64,000 bases of DNA from Mytilus californianus (Eukaryota; Mollusca; Bivalvia; Mytilida; Mytilidae), in contig NW_026262690.1 of assembly GCF_021869535.1 (NCBI RefSeq), positions 86,039,995 to 86,103,994 on the forward strand, in the 5' to 3' direction. Below are positions 12,601 to 23,139 of the stretch, one piece after another; within the stretch, counting starts at the first letter, position 1; the number at the start of each line of letters is the position of its first letter. Under the pieces are notes generated by a model that did not search any database, was not told the DNA's origin, and worked only from the letters and a program-made list of their open reading frames with translations. A program made the translations under genes and the position numbers.

Positions 12601-13029
12601 CTACTAGCGTTTCTCAAAAAATCATTCTTTTGTTGATTGTGTAATCTGTACAAGTTTTACGATGTCCAATTATACTGTTATAATGGCGGTGCCATAAATT
12701 GCAACAAACATTAAGATCCGTCATTTGAAATTTTATTCCATATTACAGTGATAGTATTTTGTCTTGAGTATGAAAGGGATAAAACTGTGAAATAACAATA
12801 TGCCACAGAGGGAAGATTTATTCTGAGTACTGTTTCTCGTCAAACAATATGGGGAAACATGTATTCTATTAAATTATATAAAATGAAAATTGTTTTATTT
12901 ATCTAAAAAAAATTAAATATATGATTAATTTTAATTACAAATAGCCTAACTACACATTTCCTCTTTTTTTTTTAATAAAATAAGGATAAATTAGGGGGGG
13001 TCAGTAGTTTACTGAAGCTAAACTGTAAA

Positions 13030-13150
13030 GGAAGCGTAATTTGGACAGCAACTATACATCACAAAAACCCAAAATATCATTCAGAGGTCAACATACGGTC
13101 TTAAATAGTGAACTTAAGCTTATGCAATATGCCAAGCTCTTAACCCCCTT
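13030..13150. repeat. Interspersed repeat R-J, partial copy
   Basis: Shares 'CAACATACGGTCTTAAATA' and 'TGCCAAGCTCTTAACCCC' with the copy at 12405-12600, including spacing. A G7 run precedes it near 12995. Confidence 0.5.
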
Positions 13151-13214
13151 GATATAAGGAAAGTAGTTAATGAATTTAACATACACTTTCAAAGATATAC
13201 CATCAACTCATAAT

Positions 13215-13405
13215 TGAGGGGCCTGATGGAGGGGTCTCATCACGATTCACGAGTTAATTTTTCTGTCAATCACGATTCACAGAAAATAAATTTCCATGAT
13301 CACGGATCACGAAAATATAAAAAAAAAAAAATCTGTAGAAAAACGGATCACGATAGCGAAAATGCGCCGATCACGAAGAACGAAAATAACCCATCAGGCC
13401 CCTCA
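13215..13405. mobile_element. 191-bp MITE with perfect 14-bp terminal inverted repeats
   Basis: Begins TGAGGGGCCTGATG and ends CATCAGGCCCCTCA, exact reverse complements. It is flanked by TAAT on both sides, a candidate 4-bp target duplication. The interior repeats ATCACGATTCACG-like words five times. No coding capacity: the 64-codon frame across it is a by-product. It looks like a non-autonomous DNA transposon; the superfamily is not assigned. Confidence 0.75.
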
Positions 13406-14935
13406 TAATTCCCCAAAATTACAATAACACATTAGGATAAACTTCCAAACAAGGACCGCAGATCATAAACCCGGCAAACAAAACACAGGACTTCGGGAAA
13501 GTTCGGATAGCCGACAACTTTGCTTCGGAAGTTGACATCATGATTCATGACGGGAGAGGCAAGTGAACATATTTCCGGGAGATCTCAACTTTGAAGCTTT
13601 TTTATACATACTGGCTTCCTTTTGGAAAACATCAGTCAACTCACCAATAATTCTTACTTTTTACAGGTATGATACACTTGTAACACTCGATGGAACATAG
13701 CCACACTGTGTATCAGGGGTACAAGCTGACTCAAGACGGATACCAAGTTTTACTCTTACATTGTTTGCTTAGTGATGAAGATGTTTGCCTAGATATACTA
13801 CAAGTTTCACTTTACAAATTTTCCAAAGAATAAATGAATTTGTTGTAAAGGTTACATTTTTATTCCATTTCTCAATAAAACTAAATCTTTACAATATAAT
13901 GAAGATGTGTCTACAGCTTTTTCTCTGAACAATAACAGCCCTAGCAAAAAGATTACTTTCTAAATTCCCACGATCGCTACATTCAACATTTCAACTCTGA
14001 CATGTGTTTTCTATCATTTCTCACTCCTATATATGTGATACCAACTTTACACTAAAGTGCACTCGCCACGGGCACAAGAACACATGCTTTGGTTATCCTA
14101 TTTTTTTTAATTGACTTACCCTCTTTTTGATATACTTACTGTATTTTGGAAAACATTATACACGTGAAATTACAGATAATAAAAATTCTCAATTGAAATA
14201 AGACATAATTTGACACAACAAAATATGACTTTAAATTTAGGACCCATAAAAATTTCGCGCATTGGGAAAAGTCGAAATAGACAAAAAAAATCATTGCACT
14301 TCATTTCAACATCTGAAGTTATTTACGACAGCATTTTTTGTATTCAACGATATCCCTATAAAACACACTTTATTTTGTATTACAGGATGCCGCATTGATT
14401 CATTCGATTATATTTTGTCTTATCCAGACAGCCTTTTATATATAACTTTCCTGTCAGAAAGCTTTATTTGATGTTTCAATCCAACATTAAATTGATCTAG
14501 ATTAAATCGTGACAGCTTCATATCAAATCAAATAGCAACACCTTAATGTTTTTACAATATGAACATCATTCTTTTTCCGATTGTATAATCGTAAATGACT
14601 TTTACGAGATCGGAAAGTACTGTTTGGCAGTGCAAGAAGTTGAACTACACAACTAATAATGTTATTTGTAAATTAAATCTAGCATTGTAACTACAAGAGA
14701 AACTACTAGTATGTTCACTTTCAATATCTGATCACTATATAGTTATCTTGTTAAATTTAAACCTTCTTTCTTCAGTAAAGAGCAGTCACATGGCCAAAAT
14801 TAGACAGTTTTAAACCAAACATGAAATTTTTCTCTGTAATGTTTTGTTAATTTTGTTCGTTTTTTCGTCTTTTTAAAAAAAAAATTTTGCTAATGTATTG
14901 ACTGTTTTTATTGGACTTTTGATTGCCACCTTGTT

Positions 14936-14938
<3 letters not shown>
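13406..14938. other. No recognisable gene or repeat
   Basis: AT-rich sequence. The overlapping small frames at 14210-14471 are in different registers over the same DNA and carry no domain. Confidence 0.35.

Positions 14939-14987
<49 letters not shown>
14939..14987. repeat. (CT)n microsatellite
   Basis: About 24 uninterrupted CT dinucleotides. Confidence 0.97.
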
Positions 14988-14988
<1 letters not shown>

Positions 14989-15454
14989 GTGTGAAGATAA
15001 TGTATAGAATAACCTGCTTATAGAATATTTGTTTGAACTAGAAACATCCTTCTATTAACTGTTTTAATAACTACTAAAATTTTATCATCAAAATTTGTGC
15101 AGTTGTGAATTGTGTTTAGTCATTCATAAATAGTTCAGAAACACACCAAAGGGTGGTTCCACTCTTTTAAGTATTCGCAAGACGCTATCATACAATGCAT
15201 TTTAGTAAAGCGTGAAGGACTTTTAGAAAAATAGTCCTGTTGTGAAATAAATAAAATGGGGCCTAATTCTTTTCCTTATTATTCCTTATTTCTTTTGATA
15301 TGATACACAGTCTGGATTTATAAGCTGCATAAAAGTGTTTTGCCATGGTGTTGTCTGGCAATTTTGTTATAAATGATGTAAAGGTTAAATTGTTGCTATA
15401 CAATAATTTTCAATTAGATTTATATACCGATCTTATATAATTATTATCAAAAGT

Positions 15455-15650
15455 TTACCTTAGGTGGATTTGGCTATTTGTTTTGATTTTTGTTGTTGCT
15501 CCGTTTGGTCTTATAGCTCCCCAAGTATTCAAGTATTTATGACTCCTTGGCTTTCTTTTTTTTTTAGCTTGAGCGTTCCTGATGAAGGTTTATCCAGAAA
15601 AGCGCCTCGGACGGACCAAATTTATAAAGTGTTATTTCAATATTCATTTG
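15455..15650 (-). repeat. R-I-like repeat, reverse orientation
   Basis: The minus strand reads CGTCCGAGGCGCTTTTCTGG and then 'CATCAGGAACGCTCAAGC', the same phrase as 'CGTCCGAAGTGCTTTTCTGG' and 'CTCAGGAACGCTCAAA' at about 46990-47045 upstream of B-box copy 2. Confidence 0.6.
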
Positions 15651-15699
15651 CAACACACTAAGTATCACTGTAGCTAGTCGAGCAGGAATTTCTTAACCT

Positions 15700-15885
15700 T
15701 CTTAGCATCTGCATTTTTTTATGTAGTTCGTGCTGTTCAATCTTTAATGTTTTGTGTAGTGTTTGGTGAACTTTTTTGTTAGTTTCCTGGTCATTCATCT
15801 TTTAGTCGTGGTGTGTCTGTTATTTTTTTTTCGAATAATATGTTTTTGATTGCCCACATGGTATCTTCTCCCCCTTTTTAAAACC
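15700..15885 (+). repeat. Diverged 3' part of repeat R-E
   Basis: Carries the R-E 3' features in order: 'TTTTGTGTAGTG', 'GGTGTGTCTGTT' and 'CACATGGTATCTTCTCCC'. Compare 16770-16905 and 50520-50640. Confidence 0.45.
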
Positions 15886-16566
15886 TACAGAACTGAAATA
15901 TTAGTGACGTGTCATACATTTTCTGTAAGTCCATCTATATCATCGTGTTCATTGATGCAGTACAACTTTTAATATAGCTACAATAAAAACGAAACATACC
16001 AAAAACTATTAAAAGAGAAAAAAAATCGAATCCACCTAGTATGTGTAATATTGATCCATATGTTTGTTCCAATTGTTTAAAATCATACTTTATCAAATGA
16101 GTATCAAACTGTGAATTAAAGTTTAAACAAAGTCTTGCTATTTTTCCCTCCAATACTTTTCAGTTTATTTATTTGTTTTTTTTTTTTCTATATGTTGACG
16201 TCAAAAATTAGATTAAGGGATGCATTGCCTATTCTTATTGCTATCTCTTCCAATAAAACTGACCCCAGTCTATATGTTTTTAAACGTTGTGATATTCAAC
16301 TATTAATCAATTCGGACAATATTGTTTAACCTCAACATTAATTTGTTTAAACATGCAATATAAATATCTTTTCCGAGGCAAAGACATTAATTTATAATCA
16401 ATAACAATAAACAGGGAAGGTTCTAAAGACAGTTTCTGTAGTTATACACTTATCATCATATTGTGATAACCCATATTCTAAATGTCGCTACCAAATAAAT
16501 TATTTTAAAAGATAAATTTTTGCAAGAAGTGATGTTTGTTTTCTTGATTTATTTTATTTGGCTTGT

Positions 16567-16905
16567 TCCAATTGTCGTAACCACAATCCCGTCCTCTTTT
16601 CATCGATTGTTTGTATCATCACAGAATGAGATTTATCATCGAACCTGTACTCACAATAAGCAACATGACGGGTGCCACTAGTGGAGCATGATCTGCTTAC
16701 CCTTCTGGAGCACCTGTGATCACCCCATTTTTTTCGGTGGTGTTCGTGTTGCTCAGTCTTTTTAAATTTTCTATGTAGTTTTCTGTGGACTTGTTTGTCT
16801 TTTCGTCGTATTTTGTTGGGTTTTTTTTGTCTGACCGTTGTCAGTTTCTCTTCGACCTATGAGTTTTGAATGTCCCCTTGGTATCTTCAGCCTCTTTTTT
16901 TTACT
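16567..16905 (+). repeat. Interspersed repeat R-E
   Basis: Runs from 'TGTCGTAACCACAATCCCGT' through 'ACGGGTGCCACTAGTGGAGC', 'TGCTTACCCTTCTGGAGCAC' and 'GTTTTGAATGTCCCC' to the T-run. The same blocks occur in the same order at 42806-43125, split around an insertion at 49405-50645, and inverted at 51572-51775. Confidence 0.75.
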
Positions 16906-17826
16906 GTATCGTAGTTGTTTCTTCATTGGTTCAGATTTAACGAAAGTCTGATTCCAGTCTCATTGGCCCTTACCTCATATCTTTTGCTTTTACCAATCAT
17001 TTTTTATAAAATTCTATATAATTTTAATAAATGAACCCTGAATGTAACAAATTCGGAAAATTTCCCATTATACTTGTATTTTAGCTGTGAAATGTTTCCT
17101 GCACTAGAAAAAAAAACCAAATGCCATTGCCGAAGTTTTTCTTTCGTTCAAAAATTATTATATTTTTTCCCGTAGATCTGAAAAAGTAAATGAATGATGA
17201 GCACAGATGTGTTCCCATAAACTTAAGGTCCCAAGATAACTCCAGACTCGCGTGTCTTCTGCACTGAAACCGGCATCAAACGTTTATGTTACAGCAAACG
17301 GATATATTCCGTCCCGTTATGTTGCAATCCACCGAGCAGCCGATTTTTCTGTATAAGCAGTTTTTTTTTTAACTGTACTTACACTTTTGGGCGAAGTTGA
17401 CAAATACGGATTTTGTGCTTGTTCTGCTCGTGATCTTTAGCATTAGTACACAACATTTTGTGTTTATGTCGGGGTAAATTGATTGATTAATTATTGTTTG
17501 CTAAACATTTAGTTGCAAATATTTCATACATTATCAGCATGAGAACAAATGCACAAATAAATCATCAATCATATCAATATCAATATGGAATTCTAATTAA
17601 GAGATTAGAAAAAAGCAAAATCTTTGGTTTTTAATGAGGTGTTTGCATGGAATGCTGTCTGTCTGTTCGTCTTTTTTTCTTTCTTTTTTTTGAGGGGGGG
17701 GGGGGCAATTGACCACTAGACGTTAATTAACAACAACCAATCACTCAATCTTTTGAATGTGTTTCTTCGTCTTATGGTTTTTGTACCTTGGTATCGTTTC
17801 TCCTTTTTATAAAAATCTGTTAAGTA
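16906..17826. other. No gene; G-run and an R-E-like tail
   Basis: Contains a G10 homopolymer near 17696-17705 and, at about 17750-17820, an R-E-like tail ('TACCTTGGTATCGTTTCTCC'). Otherwise nothing is recognised. Confidence 0.4.
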
Positions 17827-18430
17827 CTAGAGGCTCCAAGAAGCTTGTATCGCTCACCTGATATTTTTTCTCTTGCTGATCAATTTTGCTGGATCGAATT
17901 CTATCTACTAGTATTCATTATAATTTTCAAGATAATAAGCAAAATTGAAAATAGGTAAAAATCGTGATTAACAGGCAACAGGTCGATTGAAAAGTAATTC
18001 ATAACGACGTATTCGTATATCTTGTACTGCTGATCAATTTTGCTATTCAAACGTCGTTCAATCTGTTATAGTGTTCAAGATATTGGTTTAAAAACACTAA
18101 CATTGGCCGAAAATCATCATTCAAGGACAATAACTCATGTTTGGAGTTGCCTAGTCACGCTGGTGAATTGGGTCAAGTTAATTTATTTGTAGATCTTATT
18201 TTGCTAATCATTTTTGCTATTTACTTTTCTCTCCATCTACTATAGTTTGCACAAAAAAACGAAAAAATTATTTTAAAAAATCGCCATTCAAGGGCAACAA
18301 CAAGGATAATAACTCCTATAAAGAGTCAACTGACCGGCCATGTTGCCTTATTTGAAGATCTTGTCCTGCAGCTAATTTTTTTGCCGTTTACAGTTTTTTA
18401 TATCCGCTATAGTACAGATTTTAACATGTG
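17827..18430 (-). mobile_element. Partial type-D Helentron-like element
   Basis: The edge 'ACTAGAGGCTCCAAGAAGC' then 'CGCTCACCTG' is the reverse complement of the 3' end of the element at 49489-50503 ('CAGGTGAGC ... GGCTCTTGAGATCCTCTAGT'). It is followed by three or four diverged units of about 150-170 bp, each with 'CTGATCAATTTTGCT', 'TTCAAG(G/A)' and 'CAATAACT' phrases. The other end is not recognisable, so it is truncated or heavily decayed. Confidence 0.55.
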
Positions 18431-18544
18431 CTGTGTGCTACGGTATATCTTATAAATGCTTTCTATAAATAACAAACAATGTCAAAGAATGAAAATAAAC
18501 AAGACTTGTGTAACTTTGATTGTATTGAGATATCTGACAAATAT

Positions 18545-19020
18545 ATAGCCGGGTCTAATGGCGTTCCGGCTAAATGGAAATCAAGAAGGAATATTTCGCT
18601 CCTTAAACTTTTATTTTAGCAGTCCGGCAAGACCGAACAACAAACTCCAAACCAAATGTAAAGTTACATACAAACAATAACAATATATATAAGCACAAGC
18701 AATTAAAGGATTAAGATGATTAACATATGCCAAATAGAAATAACAATGGTTTAGAAGAGTAATTGATGTCCGACACGTATAAGTAAATTATTGTCTAAAC
18801 TGTTACAGAGAATAAGTAATTAAATGAATAGAGTAAATGAATTTAAGTCCTTTGTCCAAGATTATGACACATAATCCGTGTAAAACACTTATGCCTAAAT
18901 TTACGACAAAGTTCAGAATAATAAAATAAATGCAAAACAAGAATACACATTAAAACAATTGAAAACATTAAATGTTGTTTAAAAACTAATTTCATTGCAC
19001 AGTCCAAATTGTCCGGTCAT
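18545..19020 (-). repeat. 3' LTR of the compact LTR element
   Basis: Identical to the 5' LTR except at one position. Read on the minus strand it contains TATATATA (18683-18692) and, about 70 bases later, an AATAAA polyadenylation hexamer (18610-18615), so U3-R-U5 order is plausible. The termini are imperfectly inverted (ATGACCGG ... CCGGCTAT) rather than the usual TG...CA. Confidence 0.88.
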
Positions 19021-19062
19021 ATATTCCCGCGGCCCTTGAAGACACGACCCGGGTCTTACTGT

Positions 19063-19890
19063 TCATCTGAAGTTATGGTTCCGAAAGTTTCTTCTGCGGT
19101 TGTGGCGTCCTCTGTAACGATAGTTTTGGTTTTGATGATTATCTTCTCTTGTATTATTTCGAAAATTGTCCAATTCGTCTTCTAGTTTTGTGATTCGATC
19201 CCGCATATGTTCTTTGTCGCGTTGTAATTGGTATTGCTGGTCGATTGCTTCACATCGTTGATCGTATATCCGAAAATTAGCTTCTTCAAGATCAGTAATG
19301 CGTTCCCGTAATTTTTCCATATCTTTTTTATCATCTGCACCTTGTTTTTGAACTTTTTCTAGATTGCTAACAACACTGGTATGCTTTTGATTTAACTCTT
19401 TAAACTTCTTCTCATAGTGTACACTTTTGATTTTGAATTTAACTCTCTCGGAATTCACTCGGTCGTGCCTGAGTCTTAAGTTTTCTATGAATTCCTTGTT
19501 ATATTCTAAGGTTGGAAAGAAGTCCATCAGTTCAATAGTATTGAGTTCCGCACAAGGAAAAATTGACATAGCTTTCTGTTCTTTGAATTTTCTCATTCTT
19601 TCTGCGTCACGACGTAACTTCGATTTGGATTTAACTTTAACTACTTTCACGTCCGGTTGTCTGTGAAAGATACACATTCTGGCGAAATGTCCAAAATTTC
19701 TGCACTTATAGCAAAATGACGTTTTTGCTATACATTGTCTAAAATGAAATTGATTGTTTACAGTCTTTCCACAAAACTTACATAGGTAGTTGTCCATATG
19801 TTGAAAATTTCTTGTCTGAAAGGTAGTTCCATGATCAGACATCTGGTATCTCCAGTCTCGGCCAAAATTTCTGGTTCTCCGAGTATCCAT
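19063..19890 (-). CDS. Gag-like zinc-knuckle / coiled-coil protein of the LTR element
   Basis: An intact 275-residue ORF. Two zinc fingers lie near the N-terminus: C37-x2-C40-x8-H49-x3-C53, then a classic retroviral-type knuckle C60-x2-C63-x4-H68-x4-C73 (CYKCRNFGHFARMC). A basic linker follows (about 78-103), then a long charged helical/coiled-coil region (about 125-240) with repeated KLRERITDLEEANF-like heptads, and a very basic Arg/Asn-rich tail (RGRHNRRRNFRNHNFR). Zinc knuckle plus basic tail points to RNA binding, and the coiled coil to self-assembly. A normal Gag has capsid first and the knuckle last; here the knuckle is first and no capsid homology is apparent. The ATG at 19888-19890 is the first on the transcript after the leader. 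Its job in packaging the element's RNA is inferred. Confidence 0.8.
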   Translation of the reverse strand: MDTRRTRNFGRDWRYQMSDHGTTFQTRNFQHMDNYLCKFCGKTVNNQFHFRQCIAKTSFCYKCRNFGHFARMCIFHRQPDVKVVKVKSKSKLRRDAERMRKFKEQKAMSIFPCAELNTIELMDFFPTLEYNKEFIENLRLRHDRVNSERVKFKIKSVHYEKKFKELNQKHTSVVSNLEKVQKQGADDKKDMEKLRERITDLEEANFRIYDQRCEAIDQQYQLQRDKEHMRDRITKLEDELDNFRNNTREDNHQNQNYRYRGRHNRRRNFRNHNFR

Positions 19891-19972
19891 TTTTCTGTTT
19901 GCTGGGGGATCAGCTTCACAGGTAGGACAAGGTATCCGATAGATGCGTTGCCCGGATGTCCTAACACCAGAT

Positions 19973-20448
19973 ATAGCCGGGTCTAATGGCGTTCCGGCTA
20001 AATGGAAATCAAGAAGGAATATTTCGCTCCTTAAACTTTTATTTTAGCAGTCCGGCAAGACCGAACAACAAACTCCAAACCAAATGTAAAGTAACATACA
20101 AACAATAACAATATATATAAGCACAAGCAATTAAAGGATTAAGATGATTAACATATGCCAAATAGAAATAACAATGGTTTAGAAGAGTAATTGATGTCCG
20201 ACACGTATAAGTAAATTATTGTCTAAACTGTTACAGAGAATAAGTAATTAAATGAATAGAGTAAATGAATTTAAGTCCTTTGTCCAAGATTATGACACAT
20301 AATCCGTGTAAAACACTTATGCCTAAATTTACGACAAAGTTCAGAATAATAAAATAAATGCAAAACAAGAATACACATTAAAACAATTGAAAACATTAAA
20401 TGTTGTTTAAAAACTAATTTCATTGCACAGTCCAAATTGTCCGGTCAT
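19973..20448 (-). repeat. 5' LTR of the compact LTR element
   Basis: On the minus strand this LTR lies upstream of the ORF and would drive it. TATATATA is at about 20111-20120 and AATAAA at about 20038-20043. It is 476 bp, with one mismatch to the 3' LTR. Confidence 0.88.
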
Positions 20449-20454
20449 AAATAT

Positions 20455-21291
20455 AATAAGTTATATGAAGATTTTGAGTAGTTCAAAGATCGGAAACAAG
20501 CATCTGTGGAACTAACATGTAGGATAGCTTGAGGTTATTCCATTACGTGTCAATCTACCTTGGAACAAAGATGTTTACTTTGTTTTGCTTGCTCAAACCG
20601 AATGTTATTTGATAAAATCAAGGCTTTTTCTGATATTTATAGTTACTTTGAATATTTGAATATTTCTTATTTAATAAGTATGTAAGGTAAGACGTATATC
20701 TGTTCAATTGAGTTTAAAAATGCCTACTTCGGTCTTTTCAACAATAATTCGAACATCTTTAATTCAATTATTTCTATAACCTTCTGTTTCCATTCAAATT
20801 AAAAATGAATTTCTATGAAAAGGACAGTTTATCAATATTTGTTTTTCATGTATTCATTTATTTCTATATGTCTTTGGTTATTTTTGTCGTTGAGTTGCTG
20901 TCTCATTGACGGGTATTTTTGAAGGGAAACTTACGTACCTCAACGACATTGTTCATTTCTTATATATTTACTATTTAGATAATATTTATCTTGATTTAGA
21001 AACCAAATGTATCCCCAAAATCTCTTATTACATTTTACTCATAAGGAAATGCCTGTACCAAGCCAGGAATATTACTCGTTTGGTGTGTTTGAGATTTTAT
21101 AAGGGACCTTCCGTTTAGAATTTTCCTTGGAGTTCGGTATTTTTGTTGTTTTATTTTTTATATAACAATTCATTCAACATGTTCAATGTATAGATCCTTA
21201 CTTGTATTTCGAAATGTAAAAAGGGCATGAATCTACAATGCAGATGCATCCTATATATGAATTTTATTTTCGAAGGGAGGTTTTAAAGTAA
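20455..21291. other. No gene; fragments of R-J and R-F
   Basis: 20885-20920 matches R-J inverted ('GAGTTGCTGTCTCATTGACG'). 21040-21150 matches R-F ('GGAAATGCCTGTACCAAGCC', then 'TTTTCCTTGGAGTTCGGTAT'). The rest is AT-rich and unassigned. Confidence 0.5.
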
Positions 21292-21390
21292 TCAAAAATG
21301 ACATGACAATATACGGTTTTCAACAATAGACAGGCGTCTAAACAATATGTCAAGCTCTTAGTCGTCCCGAGCATATAAAAGCATATAAAA
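21292..21390. repeat. R-J repeat fragment
   Basis: 'ACAATATACGGTTTTCAACA', 'ATAGACAGGCGTCTA' and 'TGTCAAGCTCTTAGTCG' match the R-J copy at 12405-12600 in the same order. Confidence 0.5.
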
Positions 21391-21542
21391 AAATCAAAGA
21401 TCTGACACTTGCAATTTTTCACTATATATGTCATATAAAATTATGTTTTTTTTTTCAAAAAAAAATATTATGGAGTCAGATTTTATAAACATGTTAACGA
21501 TAGAAGCAGAATTGTCCAATGTTTTAATTGGTTATAATTTTT

Positions 21543-21797
21543 GGGTTACACTAAAGACCTAAAAGTGGACCTGAAAAGACCTGAATAGACCTGAAGATAT
21601 ACGACTCAAATTATTCAAATTGCAATAACTTTTTTATTATTCCATGGAATTTCCTCAAGTTAGAATTTTATTAAATGTTAATATCCATATTTCATTAAAA
21701 ATTATTTTTTTTAAATAAAAAAACATTTTTTTGATGCCAAAAGTTGGACCTGAACGGGGAAATGAAAAGACCTGAACGGACCTGAAAATCTATTGTC
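21543..21797 (+). repeat. Left terminal inverted repeat of the MULE-like element
   Basis: Begins GGGTTACACTAAAGACCT and carries six-base ACCTGA words in clusters at both its outer and inner end. The body matches the reverse complement of 25543-25790 with scattered substitutions and short indels (for example GATATAC versus GATATATAC). Confidence 0.85.
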
Positions 21798-23096
21798 GGC
21801 AATAATGGATGTTAAGTCTGGAAAAACAGTAACTTCATGGATAAATCCTTCCAAATGATAAGCCAATAAAACCAAATTATAAATGTCATCTTTGCTGATT
21901 CGCTTATCTTCATTAACTTTTCTCACGATATTTTCCACTTGCTTTACATTTCTTGCATTCAAAATGCCTTGATGAGTTCCAGGTACTGCATTATCACAAA
22001 CACTTTCTCTATATATAGCCATGGCCGTCTTGTCACCTGATTGTAATACGTTCTCCATCCTCCTAAGTACAGATGGAGCTGTCCTAGCAACTCTGAGTCA
22101 GTTTTCTTGCTGTTACCGTGATGGGTCGGAACATGAACAGTTTCATCACCTTCATAATACACCAAAACAAGTTTCTTATTGTCTCTAAAGTAATAAGCAG
22201 TTCGCCTGAAATCTAAAGATCCGACTGGTCTTTTTTTTCTTTTTGGCGTTGTTAGTCTTCATTCCGGGTAGTTTTATCTTATAAATTTTTTTTCCAAAAT
22301 TTTGTCCCCGATTATCACTGAATTATTGCCGTAATTTATCCACTGATATTGGTCACATTTCCAATCGTCTTCATGCTCACTTTTAATTAGATAAAGATCA
22401 TTTGCACAGGGTTTCATCGGCGGGATGTCCGAAATACGAGATTCATCTTGGTCACATAGAATGTTCAAAATATCACTCTGGTTAAGGGTGGTGGTTGTTT
22501 GGTAAAGCACAACTCCCCCACCTTTAACTTGTTGAGTGTTTCGTCAAAGTGTTGTCACTGGTCGTAGTAAAGCCTGAAGTGTTGGTTTTGGTGTTGGTAG
22601 TACTGGAAAGACAGCATCATAGTTGGAAACATGTAACTGTGCTGCTGACACTGTAACTTGTTTCTGCAAATAATAATAAAAAAAAATATTTTATTGTGTC
22701 ACATATTGATTGACGAAATATTAACATTTCACAGTATTGAATAAAACAATCATTAACCAATCATAAATTTGACTTATGAGACACTTACCACATGCTATGT
22801 ACATATCAACATAGTTTCACATGAATAAAATACATCAAATTATCATCAAAAAAGTTTAAATAAGTTTATTAATTTTAAAACATATATATTTTTAGCAAAA
22901 TAAAAAAAAAATCTGAAATGAATGCTGTTTAAAAAAACAATATATATGTATGACTTTAAAATATTACCTGCAAAGCGTTTCGGACTTGTGTCTGAAAAGC
23001 GTCTCGGTCTTGTGTCTGCAAAGCGTCTCGGTATGGTGTTAGTCTGGTAAGCACTTTGTTGAATATTTTTATTCTGACTAAAAACGATTCAAAATT
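21798..23096 (-). pseudogene. N-terminal remnant of the transposon's own gene, two exons
   Basis: On the minus strand an open exon (about 23096-22968) ends in CAG followed by GTAATA. An intron of about 304 bp follows (22967-22664), ending TTATTTGCAG, and the frame continues in exon 2 from 22663. Exon 1 has a three-fold repeat of RDALQTQ-like heptads. Exon 2 has DDWKCDQYQWINYG, then YYEGDETVHVPTHHGNSKK, then ARNVKQVENI and a KRISKDDIYNLVLLAYHLEG block. From memory, this chain of motifs precedes the DDE domain in MULE-like transposases of cnidarians and molluscs. Frameshifts sit in a G-run (about 22515-22520), near 22545, in a T/A-run (about 22231-22245) and near 22060. The frame then runs into the left TIR, so the catalytic part is deleted. 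Confidence 0.6.
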
Positions 23097-23139
23097 GACT
23101 ATTTATAAAAAGTTAGAGCGTTGATCTGAATTCACTAAT

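Larger units (their letters stand above)
18545..20448 (-). mobile_element. Compact non-autonomous LTR retrotransposon carrying one zinc-knuckle ORF
   Basis: Two direct repeats of exactly 476 bp (18545-19020, 19973-20448) differ by eye at one base (18665 T, 20093 A). AAATAT occurs immediately outside both ends (18539-18544, 20449-20454), a target duplication of 5-6 bp. The interior is only 952 bp. It runs on the minus strand: 82-bp leader, one ORF (19890-19063), then 42 bp before the 3' LTR. No protease, reverse transcriptase, RNase H or integrase is present. A TGGTGTTAGG primer-site-like stretch starts three bases inside the 5' LTR, and a GGGCCGCGGGAA purine-rich tract precedes the 3' LTR. 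The architecture fits a terminal-repeat retrotransposon with a gag-like gene (TR-GAG type) that depends on enzymes from elsewhere. Confidence 0.88.

Noticed and set aside
19427..19986. Open frames of 62-79 codons on both strands within the LTR element
   Set aside because: They overlap the 275-codon ORF or the LTR edge in other frames and have no features of their own.
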